Notes: a model not told the origin generated them from the letters alone. A stretch of DNA of 64,000 nt from Diadema setosum (GCA_033980235.1 CM067072.1:30665759-30729758), one strand, 5' to 3'; counted from the stretch's first letter, positions 1 to 54,894 are shown. Translations and numbers: made by a program.

Positions 1-1372
1 ATGATATTGTATCCGTTTACGCGATAACTCAAGACTGGATAATGCAAATTTCACCAAACTTTGTTGGAGGATGATGTATGATGGGACAATTACTTGATTA
101 GTTTTTCAGTGAAATCGGACAGAGGTCAAAGGTCAAAGATCAAGGTCAAATCCTAAAATTTATCTGTTTACGTGATAACTCAAAACTGGATGAAGCAGCT
201 TTCACCAAACTTGGTCCAAGGATGATGTATGATGGGAAAATTAGTTGAGTTGATTTTAGTGACATTGACAAGAGGTCAAAGGTCAAAAGGTCAAGGTCAA
301 ATGCTACAAATGTTGCAATTTCCTCCATATCTATGCAATGCCCAAAGGTATTTTCTTGAAACTTGGTGTGGACATGTACTACTGCGTAAAGATTCTCCAG
401 AGTGAGTTTCATGTCATAAGGTCAAAGGTTAGGTGAAGATGTTGCAATATCACTTTTCTCGCAAATGGTTCAATGTATCTTCGTGGAACTTGGTACATAC
501 GCATGTACTGGCTGGCAGGGATTATCTAGGGAATTTAGGGGTCATGGGTCAATAGTCAGGGGTCAAAGGTCAAGGTCATCTCAAAATTTTACTATTTCCC
601 TCATATACTAGTATATGCAATGCTTGCATTATTAGTTTCAAAACTTAATACATGCATTACCTAATGGAGATTCTCAGGGCATTTCCAGCCAGAAGGTCAA
701 AGGTCAAAGGTTAAGGGTCAAAGGCCAGGTTTCAATGCCCCCCCCCCCCCCAAAAAAAAAAAAAAAAAAAAATCCATTTTGTACCATCATTACACTCTTT
801 ATTCATACCTTGGAAATTGCTCAATACATAAACTTATAAAAAGGTCTGTCAGAATTCAAGTAAAAATTCTCAATTCCCCAAATATGTGTACCTGCACTCT
901 TAGAAAATTAAAGCAAACCCATTTCAAGACATTTCTGACAAACCTGTCATTTCAATATTTTGGCAGTTATGTGAAACTGTTATGGATCCCACATTGTGAA
1001 GACATTGTACTATACGCCTATTGGGAGAATCATGCATTATGGCGGAGGCATCAGTCGCCATAGCGACATTTCTAGTTCTCAATACCTTCAAAATTACTCA
1101 ATGCATAAACTTATAAAAGGGTCAAAAGTCAAGTAAAAATCACCAGTTCCCCCAAATACCTGCACTCTGACATTTTAATCATTCATCCAATTGAACCTAG
1201 TTCTAGGAAAGTGAACATTCAGCACATTTGTGGCAAACCTGTCATTTTAATATTTTGCCAATTGTGTGAAACTGTCATCACACATTGTTAAAGACATTGT
1301 ACTATAGACCTGTTAGGAGAACCATGCATTATGGCGGAGGCATACACCAGTCGCCGTAGCGACATTTCTATT
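1..1372. repeat. Degenerate interspersed repeat with AGGTCA motifs and a ~285-bp tandem duplication
   Basis: From 1 to about 730 the text repeats blocks such as GATAACTCAA..TGGAT and GATGATGTATGATGGG, with runs of AGGTCAAAGGTCAAGGTCA. From about 790 to 1070 and 1078 to 1372 a second block is duplicated, each copy ending GGCGGAGGCAT..CAGTCGCC..AGCGACATTTCTA. No coding exon is visible. Confidence 0.75.
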
Positions 1373-1393
1373 TTTTTTTTTTTTTTTTTGGCA

Positions 1394-1434
1394 GTTCCCA
1401 CACAGCAATCATCATATGATTGCTGTATGGGAAC
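1394..1434. repeat. 41-nt imperfect hairpin
   Basis: GTTCCCACACAGCAATCAT is followed almost at once by its imperfect reverse complement ATGATTGCTGTATGGGAAC. Confidence 0.7.
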
Positions 1435-1484
1435 TACAAAAAAAAGAATATACAGCTGCAGTGTTTGAATTGTTCATCATAATC

Positions 1485-1612
1485 CAGCGCCCTGTTTTAC
1501 CAAAAGATAGAATTGATTTTAAATTTCCTTACCACAAAGGCTGCCATAGACTTACAGTTGAAATCAACTACAGTATATAATCAATTTTAACTCTTCTTAA
1601 AACAGGGCCCAG
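1485..1612. mobile_element. Short foldback element (MITE-like)
   Basis: Ends GCGCCCTGTTTTACCAAAAG and CTTCTTAAAACAGGGC are inverted, with AATTGATTTTAAA near one end and AATCAATTTTAAC near the other. About 128 bp. Between this and 1994 I see only C-rich and AT-rich intron sequence. Confidence 0.5.
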
Positions 1613-1994
1613 GCCTATAACAAGGAGGGGGAGGGAGAATGATCTCAGCCTTTTCACAAGCAGGGTCCATTTGAGCAGAACAGAAACAAAAACAGAACTT
1701 GAAAGTTTTTCTCCAAAGTCCCAAATGCAACAGAACTATTTTGACTTTTACCCCCCTCCCACAACCCCCATACCCACCATAAAAATCCTAGGTACAGATC
1801 TTACTAAATTATAGCATAAGTGGTTGTTATACACCTTCTGTTAACAATATGCATTTCAGCCTATTTCTATGTTTGATATTCCTAGGATGCTTTTTAAGTC
1901 GTAACAGAAATCCAAGTTCAGTGCACATTTGTGGACCACCTGTATAGTGACTGTTCAGCCCCTGATTAAAGGTTTTTCCTCCTCTTCAATACAG

Positions 1995-43337
<41,343 letters not shown>

Positions 43338-43409
43338 ATGCCAGTGGATTCGCTCCAACAAATCATACGCCTACCTTCCCCTTTTATCATTCTGTAAAAA
43401 GCACAAAAA

Positions 43410-43415
43410 AATAAA
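43410..43415 (+). terminator. Polyadenylation signal AATAAA of the lectin/VWD gene
   Basis: AATAAA lies 72 bases after the TAG stop. Its position in an otherwise ordinary 3' flank fits cleavage near 43430-43450. Confidence 0.6.
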
Positions 43416-43549
43416 CATATACCAACATAACTACCCATCACTACTTGGCAAATCTGTATGGCTGTAGGCAGTTTTGCTTCTTGCTTGTAATTTCCCCCAA
43501 AGCAGAGTCAAGAGAAGCTGTTCTTTCTGATATCTCACGTCATAATGTA

Positions 43550-43710
43550 AACTGTAAAAGCTGTTATTTTTGCAATTTGACGCCAAGGCTATCTTATAAG
43601 GGCACTATAATGCCCGTCCGTTCACGATGTTATCATGTGTTATGCGGCTAGCGATGATTCACGAAATTCATCAATATTAAACCCTCGTGAAAATAACAGT
43701 TTTCACAGTA
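43550..43710. mobile_element. Diverged MITE just downstream of the lectin/VWD gene
   Basis: AACTGTAAAAGCTGTTATTT at the left and GAAAATAACAGTTTTCACAG at the right are inverted. Sequence 43711-44655 beyond it shows nothing convincing. Confidence 0.6.
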
Positions 43711-44655
43711 TCCATTTTCTTCTTTCCTGTTATCAGTTGTGCCTCACATTGCATGCAGACTAATGTGTTTCACATTTCACTTAATCAATTAAACAAGCAT
43801 TTAATTCTCACATATGTGACTGATGTGCTAAATTCACAGAGCCACCAATGAATTTCCTCTCATAACATGGTTTCAATAGGCAATTGCCATTAATATTTCA
43901 ATCTATTTTCCATCTTTCTTTTTATAGAGGTTTATGAGTACCTTTGAGTGATTCGACTCTCACATTGGCCAAGTCTCTTTGCTCTCTATCAATTGTGAAA
44001 CACCATGAGTCGTTGAGTAATTCTAAACTTATTTCCATCTGTACATCCAGTTTCACACACTTCAAACAGTTTTCTACGTGTGTTAGATTTGTCAAGGATT
44101 CATTGATCACCACGCAGATACCTGATCTGTCTACCCCGGGCGTAGTGTTGTGGCCTTGTTTAATGGCTGCTTGCAGATTGGAGAAACCCATCTGACGGGT
44201 AGATCGCAGATGGCAGGGTTCAACTCGCAGATTAATTTCTCAACCATGCAGGGGTAGAGAGAATGTACCATTTGAGCTTTGAATTCAAAGCAAAAAGAAT
44301 TGATGGATACAGAAATAGAATGATACCAGACATCATCCATCAATTTCATAGTTATGTATCGCATAAAGAGAGCTTTCAGTCCCTTGTGTGTAACTTGTAC
44401 ATTTAACTGGCAGTGTACCTGCATAATGATCATTTAGAATCATAGGCAAGTTGTATGTGTGTACTTTTTAAGTCACTTGGGGTACATGTACCAAGACTGT
44501 AGAACCCTGCATACATGAATATTTTATCTCTTCACAGTAACATGAAGTCTGCTAGATAACTTGTACAGGTAAAGAAAGTGCACTGACATTGTTTACATAC
44601 TGGAGAGCTGGGAAGCAGGAAGGAGAAGTCTCCAAGTTAAATAAAAGTTTCCAGA

Positions 44656-44824
44656 GGGGTGTTTCGTAAAGCTGTGCTTAAAGTTACGGATGACTTAAGA
44701 ACAACTGGTGTTCAGTTCTTGTGCTGAATTATTTAAATTCTGATAAGTATAGCACATCAGAACATGTTCCAGTCTTTCTTAAGTCGTTCATCGTAACTTT
44801 AAGAACAGCTTCATGAAACACCCC
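44656..44824. mobile_element. Foldback MITE with GGGGTGTTTC ends
   Basis: GGGGTGTTTCGTAAAGCTGT at the left and ACAGCTTCATGAAACACCCC at the right; arms of about 40 bp including TTAAAGTTACGGATGACTTA. Confidence 0.8.
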
Positions 44825-44880
44825 CAGAGAGTAAAACACCTTTGCTGGATAAAAATTCAAATCCCCGTTTCTGCAGTTAT

Positions 44881-45036
44881 CAGTGGCGGATCCAGAGGGG
44901 GGGTTCACCAGGCGCACGAGCCCTCTTTATTTTTTTGTTAAAACAAAAGAAAAAAATGGGGGGGGGGGGGACTCATCTGCGCCCCTTTAATTTTGCAAAG
45001 GCGCCTCCCCTTTACAGAATTCCTGGATCTGCCCCT
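44881..45036. mobile_element. Short hAT-like element with GGATCC ends, copy 2
   Basis: CAGTGGCGGATCCAGAGGGG at the left, TCCTGGATCTGCCCCTG at the right; opposite orientation to copy 1. Confidence 0.75.
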
Positions 45037-45266
45037 GAATTATGTCTGCATGCTTGCAATAATTATCTGTCTATGGCTCATTCATACTCCCCCACTCTGT
45101 GTAAGATATTTTCTCATCAAACTGTGTAACATCTGCTTCTACATCAATACTAGTAATAATTGTATAACCAAGTTAGGTACATTGTGCAATAAAGACATAT
45201 GCCACGGTGCATATTGGTTCAAACGGATATGTGGTTCAGTGTTTGGCTCTTCATTGTTTGGTTATA

Positions 45267-45386
45267 TACTGTAAAAGTGGAAATTTTTGTGCAAAAATAT
45301 TCGTGTGCTTTTATTTTTGCGCCTGTTTCTGGTTGTGTGAAATGTGCGAAAATTTCGACACCATGAAAATTTCCACTTTTACAGTA
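45267..45386. mobile_element. ACTGTAAAAGTGG MITE family, short copy
   Basis: TACTGTAAAAGTGGAAATTT and AAATTTCCACTTTTACAGTA are perfect inverted ends, 120 bp in all. Confidence 0.88.
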
Positions 45387-45735
45387 CACAGTATAATGTT
45401 ACAATATTTAATAAGTTTTCTCTTACCCTCTATCCCACCCCTCCTCTCTCTACCATTGTTATCTGACTCGCTGATCAGGTTTTGTTTAGATTATCGAACA
45501 ATTCTCCCCCCCCCCCCAACACGCATACACTGATACACACATCCCGCATGGCATTTCTTTCTTGCCATATCCACATTCTGATAAAAACAAAAACTTGACT
45601 CATGTGTCACTGTTTATTATTGATGCAAAGTTGTGATGAGAAAGAGTATGAGTTTAGAAGCGAAGCAAAGACAGATACACAAGGAAGGAAACTAGGCGAG
45701 CAATATAAAGCAGAAAAAGAGCTATGCTTTCAAAG

Positions 45736-46133
45736 GGGATGGCTAGTAACTGATCAGTGGGAATCAGTGGGAATGCTGGGGGATGATTGTTCCAATCCTT
45801 GTGGGATTCATTTAAGAGTACATTAAATATCTACTGTGTGAAAATTATTTGCTCCAGAATGGTCTCATATTCAAGTAATGTGCAGTTTAATGTTTATAGG
45901 TTAGAATGACTGTACAGCGTCGGGCCATTAACGATCACCCGACACCAGTTGTACAGTCATGCTAACCTGGAAACATTGAACTGCACATTACTTTAATATG
46001 AGACCAATGTGAAGCAAATAATGTCCACACAACAATAGATATATAATGTACTCTTAGATGAATCCCACAAGGATTGGAACAATCATTCCCCAGCATTCCC
46101 ACTGATTCCCACTGATCAATTACTAGCCATCCC
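45736..46133. mobile_element. 398-bp foldback, arms ~190 bp
   Basis: GGGATGGCTAGTAACTGATC at the left pairs with GATCAATTACTAGCCATCCC at the right, and pairing continues inward to a centre near 45935. It directly abuts the TTAA element that follows. Confidence 0.85.
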
Positions 46134-46135
46134 AT

Positions 46136-46572
46136 TTAAAGGTGCATGGTCCCGGTGTTTTAGTCAAATGCGTACACGGGCGCATGGCGCAAGTTTCCTA
46201 TCGGATAGAGACCTACGCTATTGACTCCTCTTTAGCGCTTACGCTTTGGCCCACTTCCCCGAGTCCGAAGAAGACCGATCCACTGTAGTCAGTGGTCCGA
46301 TCACAGTTCGGCTCATGATTCAGCTGAGGGGGATGACAGCTTTAGCAAACTTCTTTTGTGATGTCATAATAACAAGCACATATGCACGCGCCCTGGCATT
46401 ACTACAGACTGCGCGATGCGCAGAGAAGACAACGAAGGCAACGTTACTTAGCAACACCTACGCACTTTACTCTTGATGACAGTTCAACTTCGGTAATCTT
46501 CCTATCAATGCTAACGGTGATCGGCAGTATCATCAGCAGCGCCCTCTACACTACCAGGACTATGCCCCTTTA
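46136..46572. mobile_element. ~438-bp TTAA element (CCGGGACCATG type), copy 2
   Basis: TTAAAGGTGCATGGTCCCGG at the left, GGACTATGCCCCTTTAA at the right; the opposite orientation of the copy at 33685. Confidence 0.78.
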
Positions 46573-49500
46573 AGCTCCAATCATGCAGTATATGCATACT
46601 GAATGACATTGTGGTTTATTCTGATAAAAGTGTCCATCTCAAAATATGAGTTTTTTAATGGTTTTGTTTGCTCTTGTTTCTTCAGGGAGTATTGTGTGTG
46701 TGCGCTTTTGTTTAGTTTTGTTTTTGTTTTGTTTTGTTTTTATGAGATGTGGGGAACATGCAGCCTGTCAAACATGTGGGCTTGAGAAAGACCCGATGTG
46801 TGAGACTTGGTAGGTGTCTTATTTGTGTGTTGTCTGTGTGTGTGTCTGTGTGTATGTCTGTCTCTCTGTCTCTGTGTTGTGTGTGTCTCTGTGTGTTAAT
46901 CTGCCAGCATAAAAACAAAAAAGTCAGTAAAAGAATATGATAGTTGCAAGAAACTTTTTTTTTTACCATTGGTACCAGGTAGGTCCCTACATGTAATAAT
47001 AGTGCAGTTACCTGTGGGTAACTACAGTAATCAGTAGGTAATACTGATTGCAGGTAACTATTATCACCGTTGATTTGTTAAAGGACCTAGGCCCAACCAG
47101 TTACTCGTGCACCAAGTATTACTTATGAGACAACCACATTCCATACAAATACAAACAAAAAAAACATCTGTAACTTTCAAAATTTAATCAACATTAACAT
47201 GTTCACTATAGTACTGCCATGCTCGAGAGTGTAAAAGGTCAATTACATTTGAACATGTGCACTTAAGAATAAAGATGGATGAAAATACATAGTGGATACA
47301 TAATGTACTTCATGCGAAAGAGTTTTCTATCATTTTCTTATCAGAAATTAATAAAAACCCAAATATTGTCTGGTATCTTTACACATACACCCAACTATAA
47401 TGTCTGTATGTCTACATGTATTTAAAATACGAGTGGAAAACGGTTCCTTTGTGGACCCAAATTGATTGGACCAACCTGATTTTTCTTGACCATCAATTTT
47501 GGTTATGCAACCATTTTGTGTCCAGCCCGTACTCGGGAACGTAGAAATAATCTAATGGCATTTGTTACATAAGTATGAAGGGGAAATTGAATAAAAAATG
47601 TTGTTTTTTAGCATTCTCCCAAAAGATACCTTCGGGCTTTTATTCACTATTATAATTATCACTATAGTTACAAGATTTATTAATTTGAAAGACTGAGAAA
47701 GAAGGGGGGAAGCAGTGATCTAAAATATGGGAATACATACCATGTTTTACTATGATTAAAATCTTGATATCATGTGATAATCCTACACTTAGTACTACGT
47801 GTAAACTCCTGAGCGACATGGCACTGGACGAACGACAAAGGAGAAGAAAAAAAGTGAAATAATTGAGAACACTCTATAATCATCGATATACACTCTCTAC
47901 AAGTACCATTGCCTATACTGCTGGAAAAGGGATTCATTTTGAGCCGCAGCTCAAAAGTGAACAACTTTTGTGTTTGCCGTCTTTGATAATATGAAAACAA
48001 AGATAGTTGTTAACACACGCAGAAACACGCTCCTACATGAAAACATCCTAAACCGATATGCACACATCATCTCTGAGAGGCAGTTGGCTCACACTTTGTA
48101 TTATTTGCTTGCTTTCCGCCTGTTTTAGTGAGGCGAATGTATAGGCACTTCCGGTATCTCTCGAGTTACCCTCACGGAAACACTTTAAAGTTTTGAAGCT
48201 ATATGACAACAGCGTGGCTGCCAACACTCACACAGACCGATGAGGAAGAATGCGTGTGCTTTACGACTTTTATCTCAATGGGCGAAGAATATTCCTGCAC
48301 TAGACAAACGTGTGCATTTCCTTGCCACACATACAATGATATCCAAATTCAATGAAGCACCCAACAAATTAGCTGACCAGTAACTGTGTGAAGGAGCGCC
48401 ACGGGGTTACCTACAGACAGGATACTCCACAGCTTTTTATCAGCCTCGGGAGGAAATCAATGCGACACGTCGGAGCACACATTCGTATGTATTAAATTTT
48501 GTGCAAGAAACAATAAGTGATAGGCAGAATATGATTCGCAAGCATGGGAAATACCCTAATGTTAAAACTTGATACATGTACTTGATTCAAGGACAACGAG
48601 TAGAGTTTACATTTCCCATTGCTCAACTTGATACATGTACCAGATTCAAGGACTACGAGTAGATGTTACCATTTCCCATTGCTCAAGCCCAGTGACACTT
48701 CAACACGCCAACGGTGGGTGTGGGACGGTTATCAATTTTATATGGAATGCCCAAATCGCCTCACCATTCGATATAAAGTTATATTTTACCGCGAGACGAG
48801 AGCGAATAAATATTCACGGACATACACTTTGTCACATCGTAAAATGTTTTCTGTGCGTACAATATAAGAGTAAAAAAAGAAATGCATTATGTAAACTTAC
48901 CCTGTTTGTGCTTTTTGTATCAGCTTCGAATCGCTATAGATACAATTCATTTATGCATATGAATATGTTTCAAATATAATTGTGGATTCCAAATAATATT
49001 GCAGGCTACAGATTTTACTTTTTCCCAGATCATGGTTGAACTTTTATCTTGGCAAGAGAACTCACATGTGCGATATGACAAGCCAGTGATTATTTCTGTG
49101 AGGAATTTACATACCCTGCCAGATTTTTTTTTTCACTTTTTTCTGAATGTTATAAAGTGTGCTACGATATAATGAAATATGGTTACATACAATGTACAGA
49201 ATTCAGGGCGTTTTTGTTATCTACCAAACGTGCTTTTGTGATAAGTTTTTTTTTTTTTCATTTCTGTAATTGAATATCAAATTGTGAACTTTATTTATAA
49301 CTCCATCATTTAAATGCATGTGCTTTTTATTAAACACACATATCTTTGAGCAACTCACCAATTATATTTCCGCTTTCTCTTTGCACACATATCATGTCTC
49401 TTTTTCAATAACTCAAGAGTACTATTGTCGGGATGTTACAAAATAATGTTCGTGAAGACCAATTCCAATCAAAACAGCACCAATCAGACAAGATAGCTAC

Positions 49501-50572
49501 CAAGGTCGAAACTTCTGTTGTAGATGAGAAATTCCTCAATATATCTACAAAATATCTATTACTAAATGATACGAAATTAGGCCACACACTATCACAACAA
49601 GAAGACACAATTCTTCAGACGTGTTTGTTGTTTTCTTCTGCATACTAAGTTTAGAATGAGGTCAGCTTTAACTCCAAAATAATTGATGTTCTCTAAGCGA
49701 TGAAAAATCGGCTAACCATTCGTACGTCGTGTATAGTTTTCCTTGGGATCTTAGCGCAGTAAATAAAAGCGAAAAATCACAGGTACTTTTTCGTTCTTAT
49801 TCCTCTTCTCTATCATAATACTCGCAAACGAGGCATCTGCGAAAACAAAAATTATATTGTTTTCCTTTTTTTCTGGCTTATAAGTTTTTCAGGAAACTGC
49901 TGATTGGGTGCGCAAGCAGACAAATTGTAAATACAATTGTACTTAACTTTGGTCCTTGTAGGTATTTTCACAGGTATTTCACATTATTTGAGAAAATTGT
50001 GCGGATGATTTTTTTTTTGTGCATTTCGTTTGACAAGACTCATGATTCCACCATGAAAGCGTTATTATACCTCTTTGCCATCTTAATCACATGGACATGC
50101 TCAACATTCACTTCTACGCTACGATGTTTCTCACACACAGACTGTACTCTTTTTAAATGATTTTAACCAGGAATTCTAGTTTTCATCGTCATTAATATAC
50201 ATCAAATCAAGAGAAAACATAATCTTCCACCTCAAATGTTCTCATACTTTTTTTACAATAAAAGTCTAAGTACATGTTGAATGCAAAGTTGCTCCAAAAA
50301 TTATCGATTAGTTTGTCCCAGGAAAACTATTTGAAACGGCCAATTTCACTCTCGCAAAAACAGTAAAAATAAAGAAAGGCCCGCGTAATTTAGGATGTTT
50401 TTGCTTGTGTGTATGTGTGAAAGTCGCGAAAATATTGTCGCTCGAAAACTTCCCTATATCGCAGTGGTATGGTGTTGCTTTTTTGAATTTTTGGCATGTT
50501 GAAATGCAGACGAATCCCGATTATTGGCCATTAACTATTGGAGAATCTCGTTTCACGATATATCAATTTCAC

Positions 50573-50613
<41 letters not shown>

Positions 50614-50950
50614 TTCTCTCTCCCTCTCTCACTCTAACACTAACACACACGCGCGTGTGCGCACACGCACGCAAAACACACACACACACACACGGTCTGA
50701 CTCATTCATTCGTTAGCGCGCTAGCTCCAACGACTAATTCGTGCGTCCCCTTACTGTGTGTTGGTTTTTTTTTTTCTCTTTCTATCGTTGTCGTCTGCCC
50801 ATTCACACATTATTTTGCTCTCTATTTTTTTTTTTTCACAGCAACAGTTTACGGGAAGTATAGACTCGATGGTAATCCTGAGAAATTCCCCGTTGAAAGA
50901 CGGCCACAGCAGACGACGCCGATTGATTTATGTCAGGTGACCGAGCAGCG
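46573..50950. other. Region between the two convergent genes; no gene recognised
   Basis: Holds a short hairpin-like block near 46990-47065 (GTTACCTGTGGGTAAC.., TGCAGGTAACTATTAT), a ~47-bp tandem duplication at 48570-48680 (TTGATACATGTAC..GATTCAAGGAC) and a (TC)n/(CA)n tract at 50577-50692. It would include the 3' untranslated region of the minus-strand gene. No domain-bearing exon was seen on either strand. Confidence 0.5.
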
Positions 50951-50987
50951 TTACGCATGACTGACGTCAACCTCCACGTAAGATGTT
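50951..50987 (-). CDS. Exon 4 (tentative): short cytoplasmic tail and stop
   Basis: A strong minus-strand acceptor (CCTTTCCTTTCCACAG) opens a phase 2 reading TSYVEVDVSHA then TAA, which closes the frame left by the transmembrane exon. The tail is very short, and other downstream exons could serve instead. A plus-strand exon-like reading overlaps it (see findings). Confidence 0.45.
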
Positions 50988-53900
50988 CTGTGGAAAGGAA
51001 AGGAAAAACAGAACATAAACTTCATATTCTGATGTCACGATTGTATCGGCAACTCTTTTTAGGAATGTTACCGTAAACTCGAGCTTCAAATTGATAATGG
51101 CGACAATAATAATAATTAATACGAATCACAACATACATTTATGAAAATAACAATCGTCTTCATCATTATAGAAATATTCAAATAATGAATACATTTTACC
51201 TACTCATTTTATTCATGCATTATACTTCAGTGGCGGATCCGCAGGGAGAACACCGGGCGCCCCGCCCCCTTTTTTTTGTTTTGTTAAAACACAAGAAATA
51301 AAAAGAAAAAAGTTTGGGGAGGGGTGTGTGAGCCGCCCCCCCCCCCCCCCCTTTAATTTTTGTAAAGGCGCCCCCTCTTTACGGAATTCCTGGATCCGCC
51401 CCTATACTTAGTTCCTTCTCTCTAAATAGCACTGATGGTTACTTGGCTAGACAGTGAAATAGCAATGTATATTTTCCTTGGAATGCCCCCCAACTTATCT
51501 GCCCGTTTCTTGTAAATGAAAATGAGACTGTGTGCACATTCGATATTGACAGTTGTACATACTGGTACATTTCCACAAAAATGAAATGACACCAAAAAAA
51601 AAAAAAGCGTCACCTCGTGACTAAAACCAAACTGTTTTGCCACGTTTGCAACATCACTTCCTCAATTGGCAATGTTGCAGATTTATACTTCCTTCAGAAA
51701 CAAACCGCAACGAAGACTTGATACGTTGCTTATACCTTAAAGATAATAAAATGTTTTGGTACCTCAAAAGTTTCCCTGAATTTCCGTGTTTCAGGTTAAA
51801 GTATCTATCATATAACTAACACTGTGAGACTTACTCGCCCCAAAGTGCTCTCATTTCTTAGTAATCATGCAATTAACTGCAACCAGCAGCCCCATACGCA
51901 TAGCGACCAGCAGCCCCATGCGCATAGCGTAATGGGGCTTCGCATTGTAGCATTCAGGATCATGACAGATTTAGTATCGCAGGTAAATATCAACTTAAAA
52001 TCCACAAAATTCTTCAATTTGAAGACTTACCAATTAAGTTGAAGTCTTGAAAACAGGCTTCGGGCAACGTTTGGTTCTGCCAATAGTCCCTTTCTGTTCG
52101 AATTGATGACTGAATGTGACTCTGTCGAGAGGACCTTGGGAGAGCTACATACACTGATTACTACGACCAGCGCATACGCACACATCACATGCGAACAAAT
52201 TTCAAATCCATGAACGGATAAGATGTTTGTGTGCGCATGCGCTGACCGTCAATTCAGTGTAGCTCTCCCAAGTTCCTCTCGACCGAGTCACATTCAGTCA
52301 TCGATTCGAACAGAAACGGACTATTGGCAAAACCAAACGTTGCCCAAAGCCTGTTTTCAATACTTCAACTTGGGTAAGTCTTCAAATTGAAGAAATTTTT
52401 GGATTTTAAGTTGATATTTACCCGCGATACTAAATCTGTCATGATCCTGTAAGCTACAATGCGAAGCCCCATTTAGCTATGCGTATGGGGCTGCTGGTCG
52501 CAGTTAGCTACACAGTATGCGTATGGGGCTGCACGCTGCTGGTCGCAGTTATCTCGCACAATACGTGTACCACCTCGCCGCCGTCGTACGGCGGCGGCTC
52601 TGGTACGAAACCATTATTGAATGATTACTACGACATGAGAGCACTTTGGGGCGAGTAAGTCTCACAGTGTTAGTTATATGAAAGGTACTTTAACCTGAAA
52701 CACAAACTAAGACAAGGAAATTCAGGGAAACTTTTGAGGTAATACCAAAACTTTATATTATCTTTAATTGACATCACTTTCAAAACACATTGATATCTAA
52801 GTGAATACGCAGAAAAGAATGTACCCACGTGGCAGAATGAGATTGAGAAAAAAACACCCCGTCCATTAATTACTAGTATACGGTTTTCTTTGCGGTTAGC
52901 ATTGTTGGGCTACTACGTTATGTTACGAATCACTCAAAGTTATACATTGTCATTTTTTTTTTTGTCAAAACGGCAACACCATTAATGAGGATCAAAATAT
53001 AATCAGTGGATGGATTCCGATTCGTTACCACGTAAATCCTCTCTTTAATGAGCAAAGTATAGACCATGGAGAATCTCTTAAGGGATAATCATCAGTCTCT
53101 ACACACATCGAAGACAGCCATAAGAGTTGCCCATGATCAGGGGCGGATCCAGGTATTCTGTAAAGGGGGGGGGGGGAGGACGTGACTAATATTTCTGGTG
53201 CCACTTCCGGGTTTCATTTCATTGATTTTCTTTTTATTTCTTTTCTTTTTTACGAAACATAAAGGGGGGCGTGTGCCGGTTGCGCCCCCCTCTGGATCCG
53301 CCACTGATGATTAGAAGTGAAATCAAGAAACATTGTACAGTGTACAAGTATGCAAATCAAGATTTAAACTGGCAAATCTCCGATTACTTCCGAATGATAT
53401 TATCTGCCGAATAAACAATAACAATTTCGCTTATATTATTATTATAAGGAGTTTCTTTTTGTACTGCTCTACATACATTTTGTCAGTAAACTTCATCAAT
53501 GCCCAGCTAAAAAAAAAAAAAAAAAAGATAAATCTCTGGGACTTTGCTCAAGATGTGATATTAGGACATTGCGATCTTGCAGGTTTTTAGAAAAAGAACG
53601 ATATAATTATTCTTGAATTAGTTCCGTGAAAAAAAAAAATACTTCTGACAATTTCAGCGCAAGACAAACGCATTGATATTTGACTACCTTAATCTTCTAG
53701 CGAATAATACCCGTCAGCAACTGTGACGTTTATGAGATCTGCTGACAAAAGAGCTTTTGTTATCATTTTTGCAAAATACACTTACCCGATGCCTTAAGGT
53801 GAAAATAACTTGCTAACTGTGTTTTGGACTTTACTTTATAATCAATTACAGGGGCTTAGATCTCACCAAATTTTGACGTGGGGGAGGGAGAATGACGGAG

Positions 53901-54684
53901 GGAATGCAAATCAAGAGAAGGTCAAGGTGAAAACTAGTGACCCGGAAGTTATTCCTCACCCGTGGTACTTCCACCAGAGAAGAGCTCCGAAGGCGGTGAT
54001 GGTCATCAATATAAGCAGCGTGGCCAGAATGGTCAGCGCCACTTGACCGCGGGATAAACCTGGAGTGGGAAACGAACAAACAAAGTTAAGATAATGGACC
54101 TTTTTCATAATGAATACATGTAGCAAAGACTTTGAACAAGACATAACCCCAATCGGGATTGAGTGTCAACCTGAAATGGGTGACGAAAGTGGCTATAAAC
54201 GCGTTCCTGGGAGCTAGGAAGGTGCGGGAGGATGCGACCGTTGGGAAAAGGGCGGGGAAAGGAGAAACAAGGGTCTATATACGTCTAAAGTGATGAGATA
54301 ACGAGATTTTAATAATAATTGTACATTTTATTAACCATCTTATTACCATACTCGGAGCTCAGATTCACGCATACACACACACACAAAATGGAAAGAAATG
54401 ACATACTCGGAAAGACAAAGACACGAGACAAACTCGTAAAAAGTACAAAGAAAGACAAAGATAAGGAGGAGGAGAAAGCATAGAAAAGGATAAAGAAGAA
54501 AAAAAGATGACGTACAAGTTAGTGATGTGTTAAAATGCTAGAAGAGGAAGAAAAAGAAAAAGAATAAGTCGTGGCACCATATCAATAGTAACAGAACTAG
54601 TAGTACGGTAGCGCAAGTAGTACTATACTACAAGTACATGTAGTAGTAGTAGTAGTAATAATAATAATAATAGTAGTAGTAGTA

Positions 54685-54737
<53 letters not shown>

Positions 54738-54861
54738 CGCGGTATGAATAATAGTAGTAGTAGCAACAGCAGCAGTTGTTTTAAAAGTAGTATAGTAATA
54801 GAAGTAGGAGTAATGGTAGTAGTAGTAGCAGTAGTAGTAGTAGCAGCAGTAGTAGTAGTAA

Positions 54862-54894
<33 letters not shown>

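Noticed and set aside
43922..44433. Overlapping minus-strand frames downstream of the lectin/VWD gene
   Set aside because: The translation has protein-like stretches but no domain, and I see no splice or gene context to support it.
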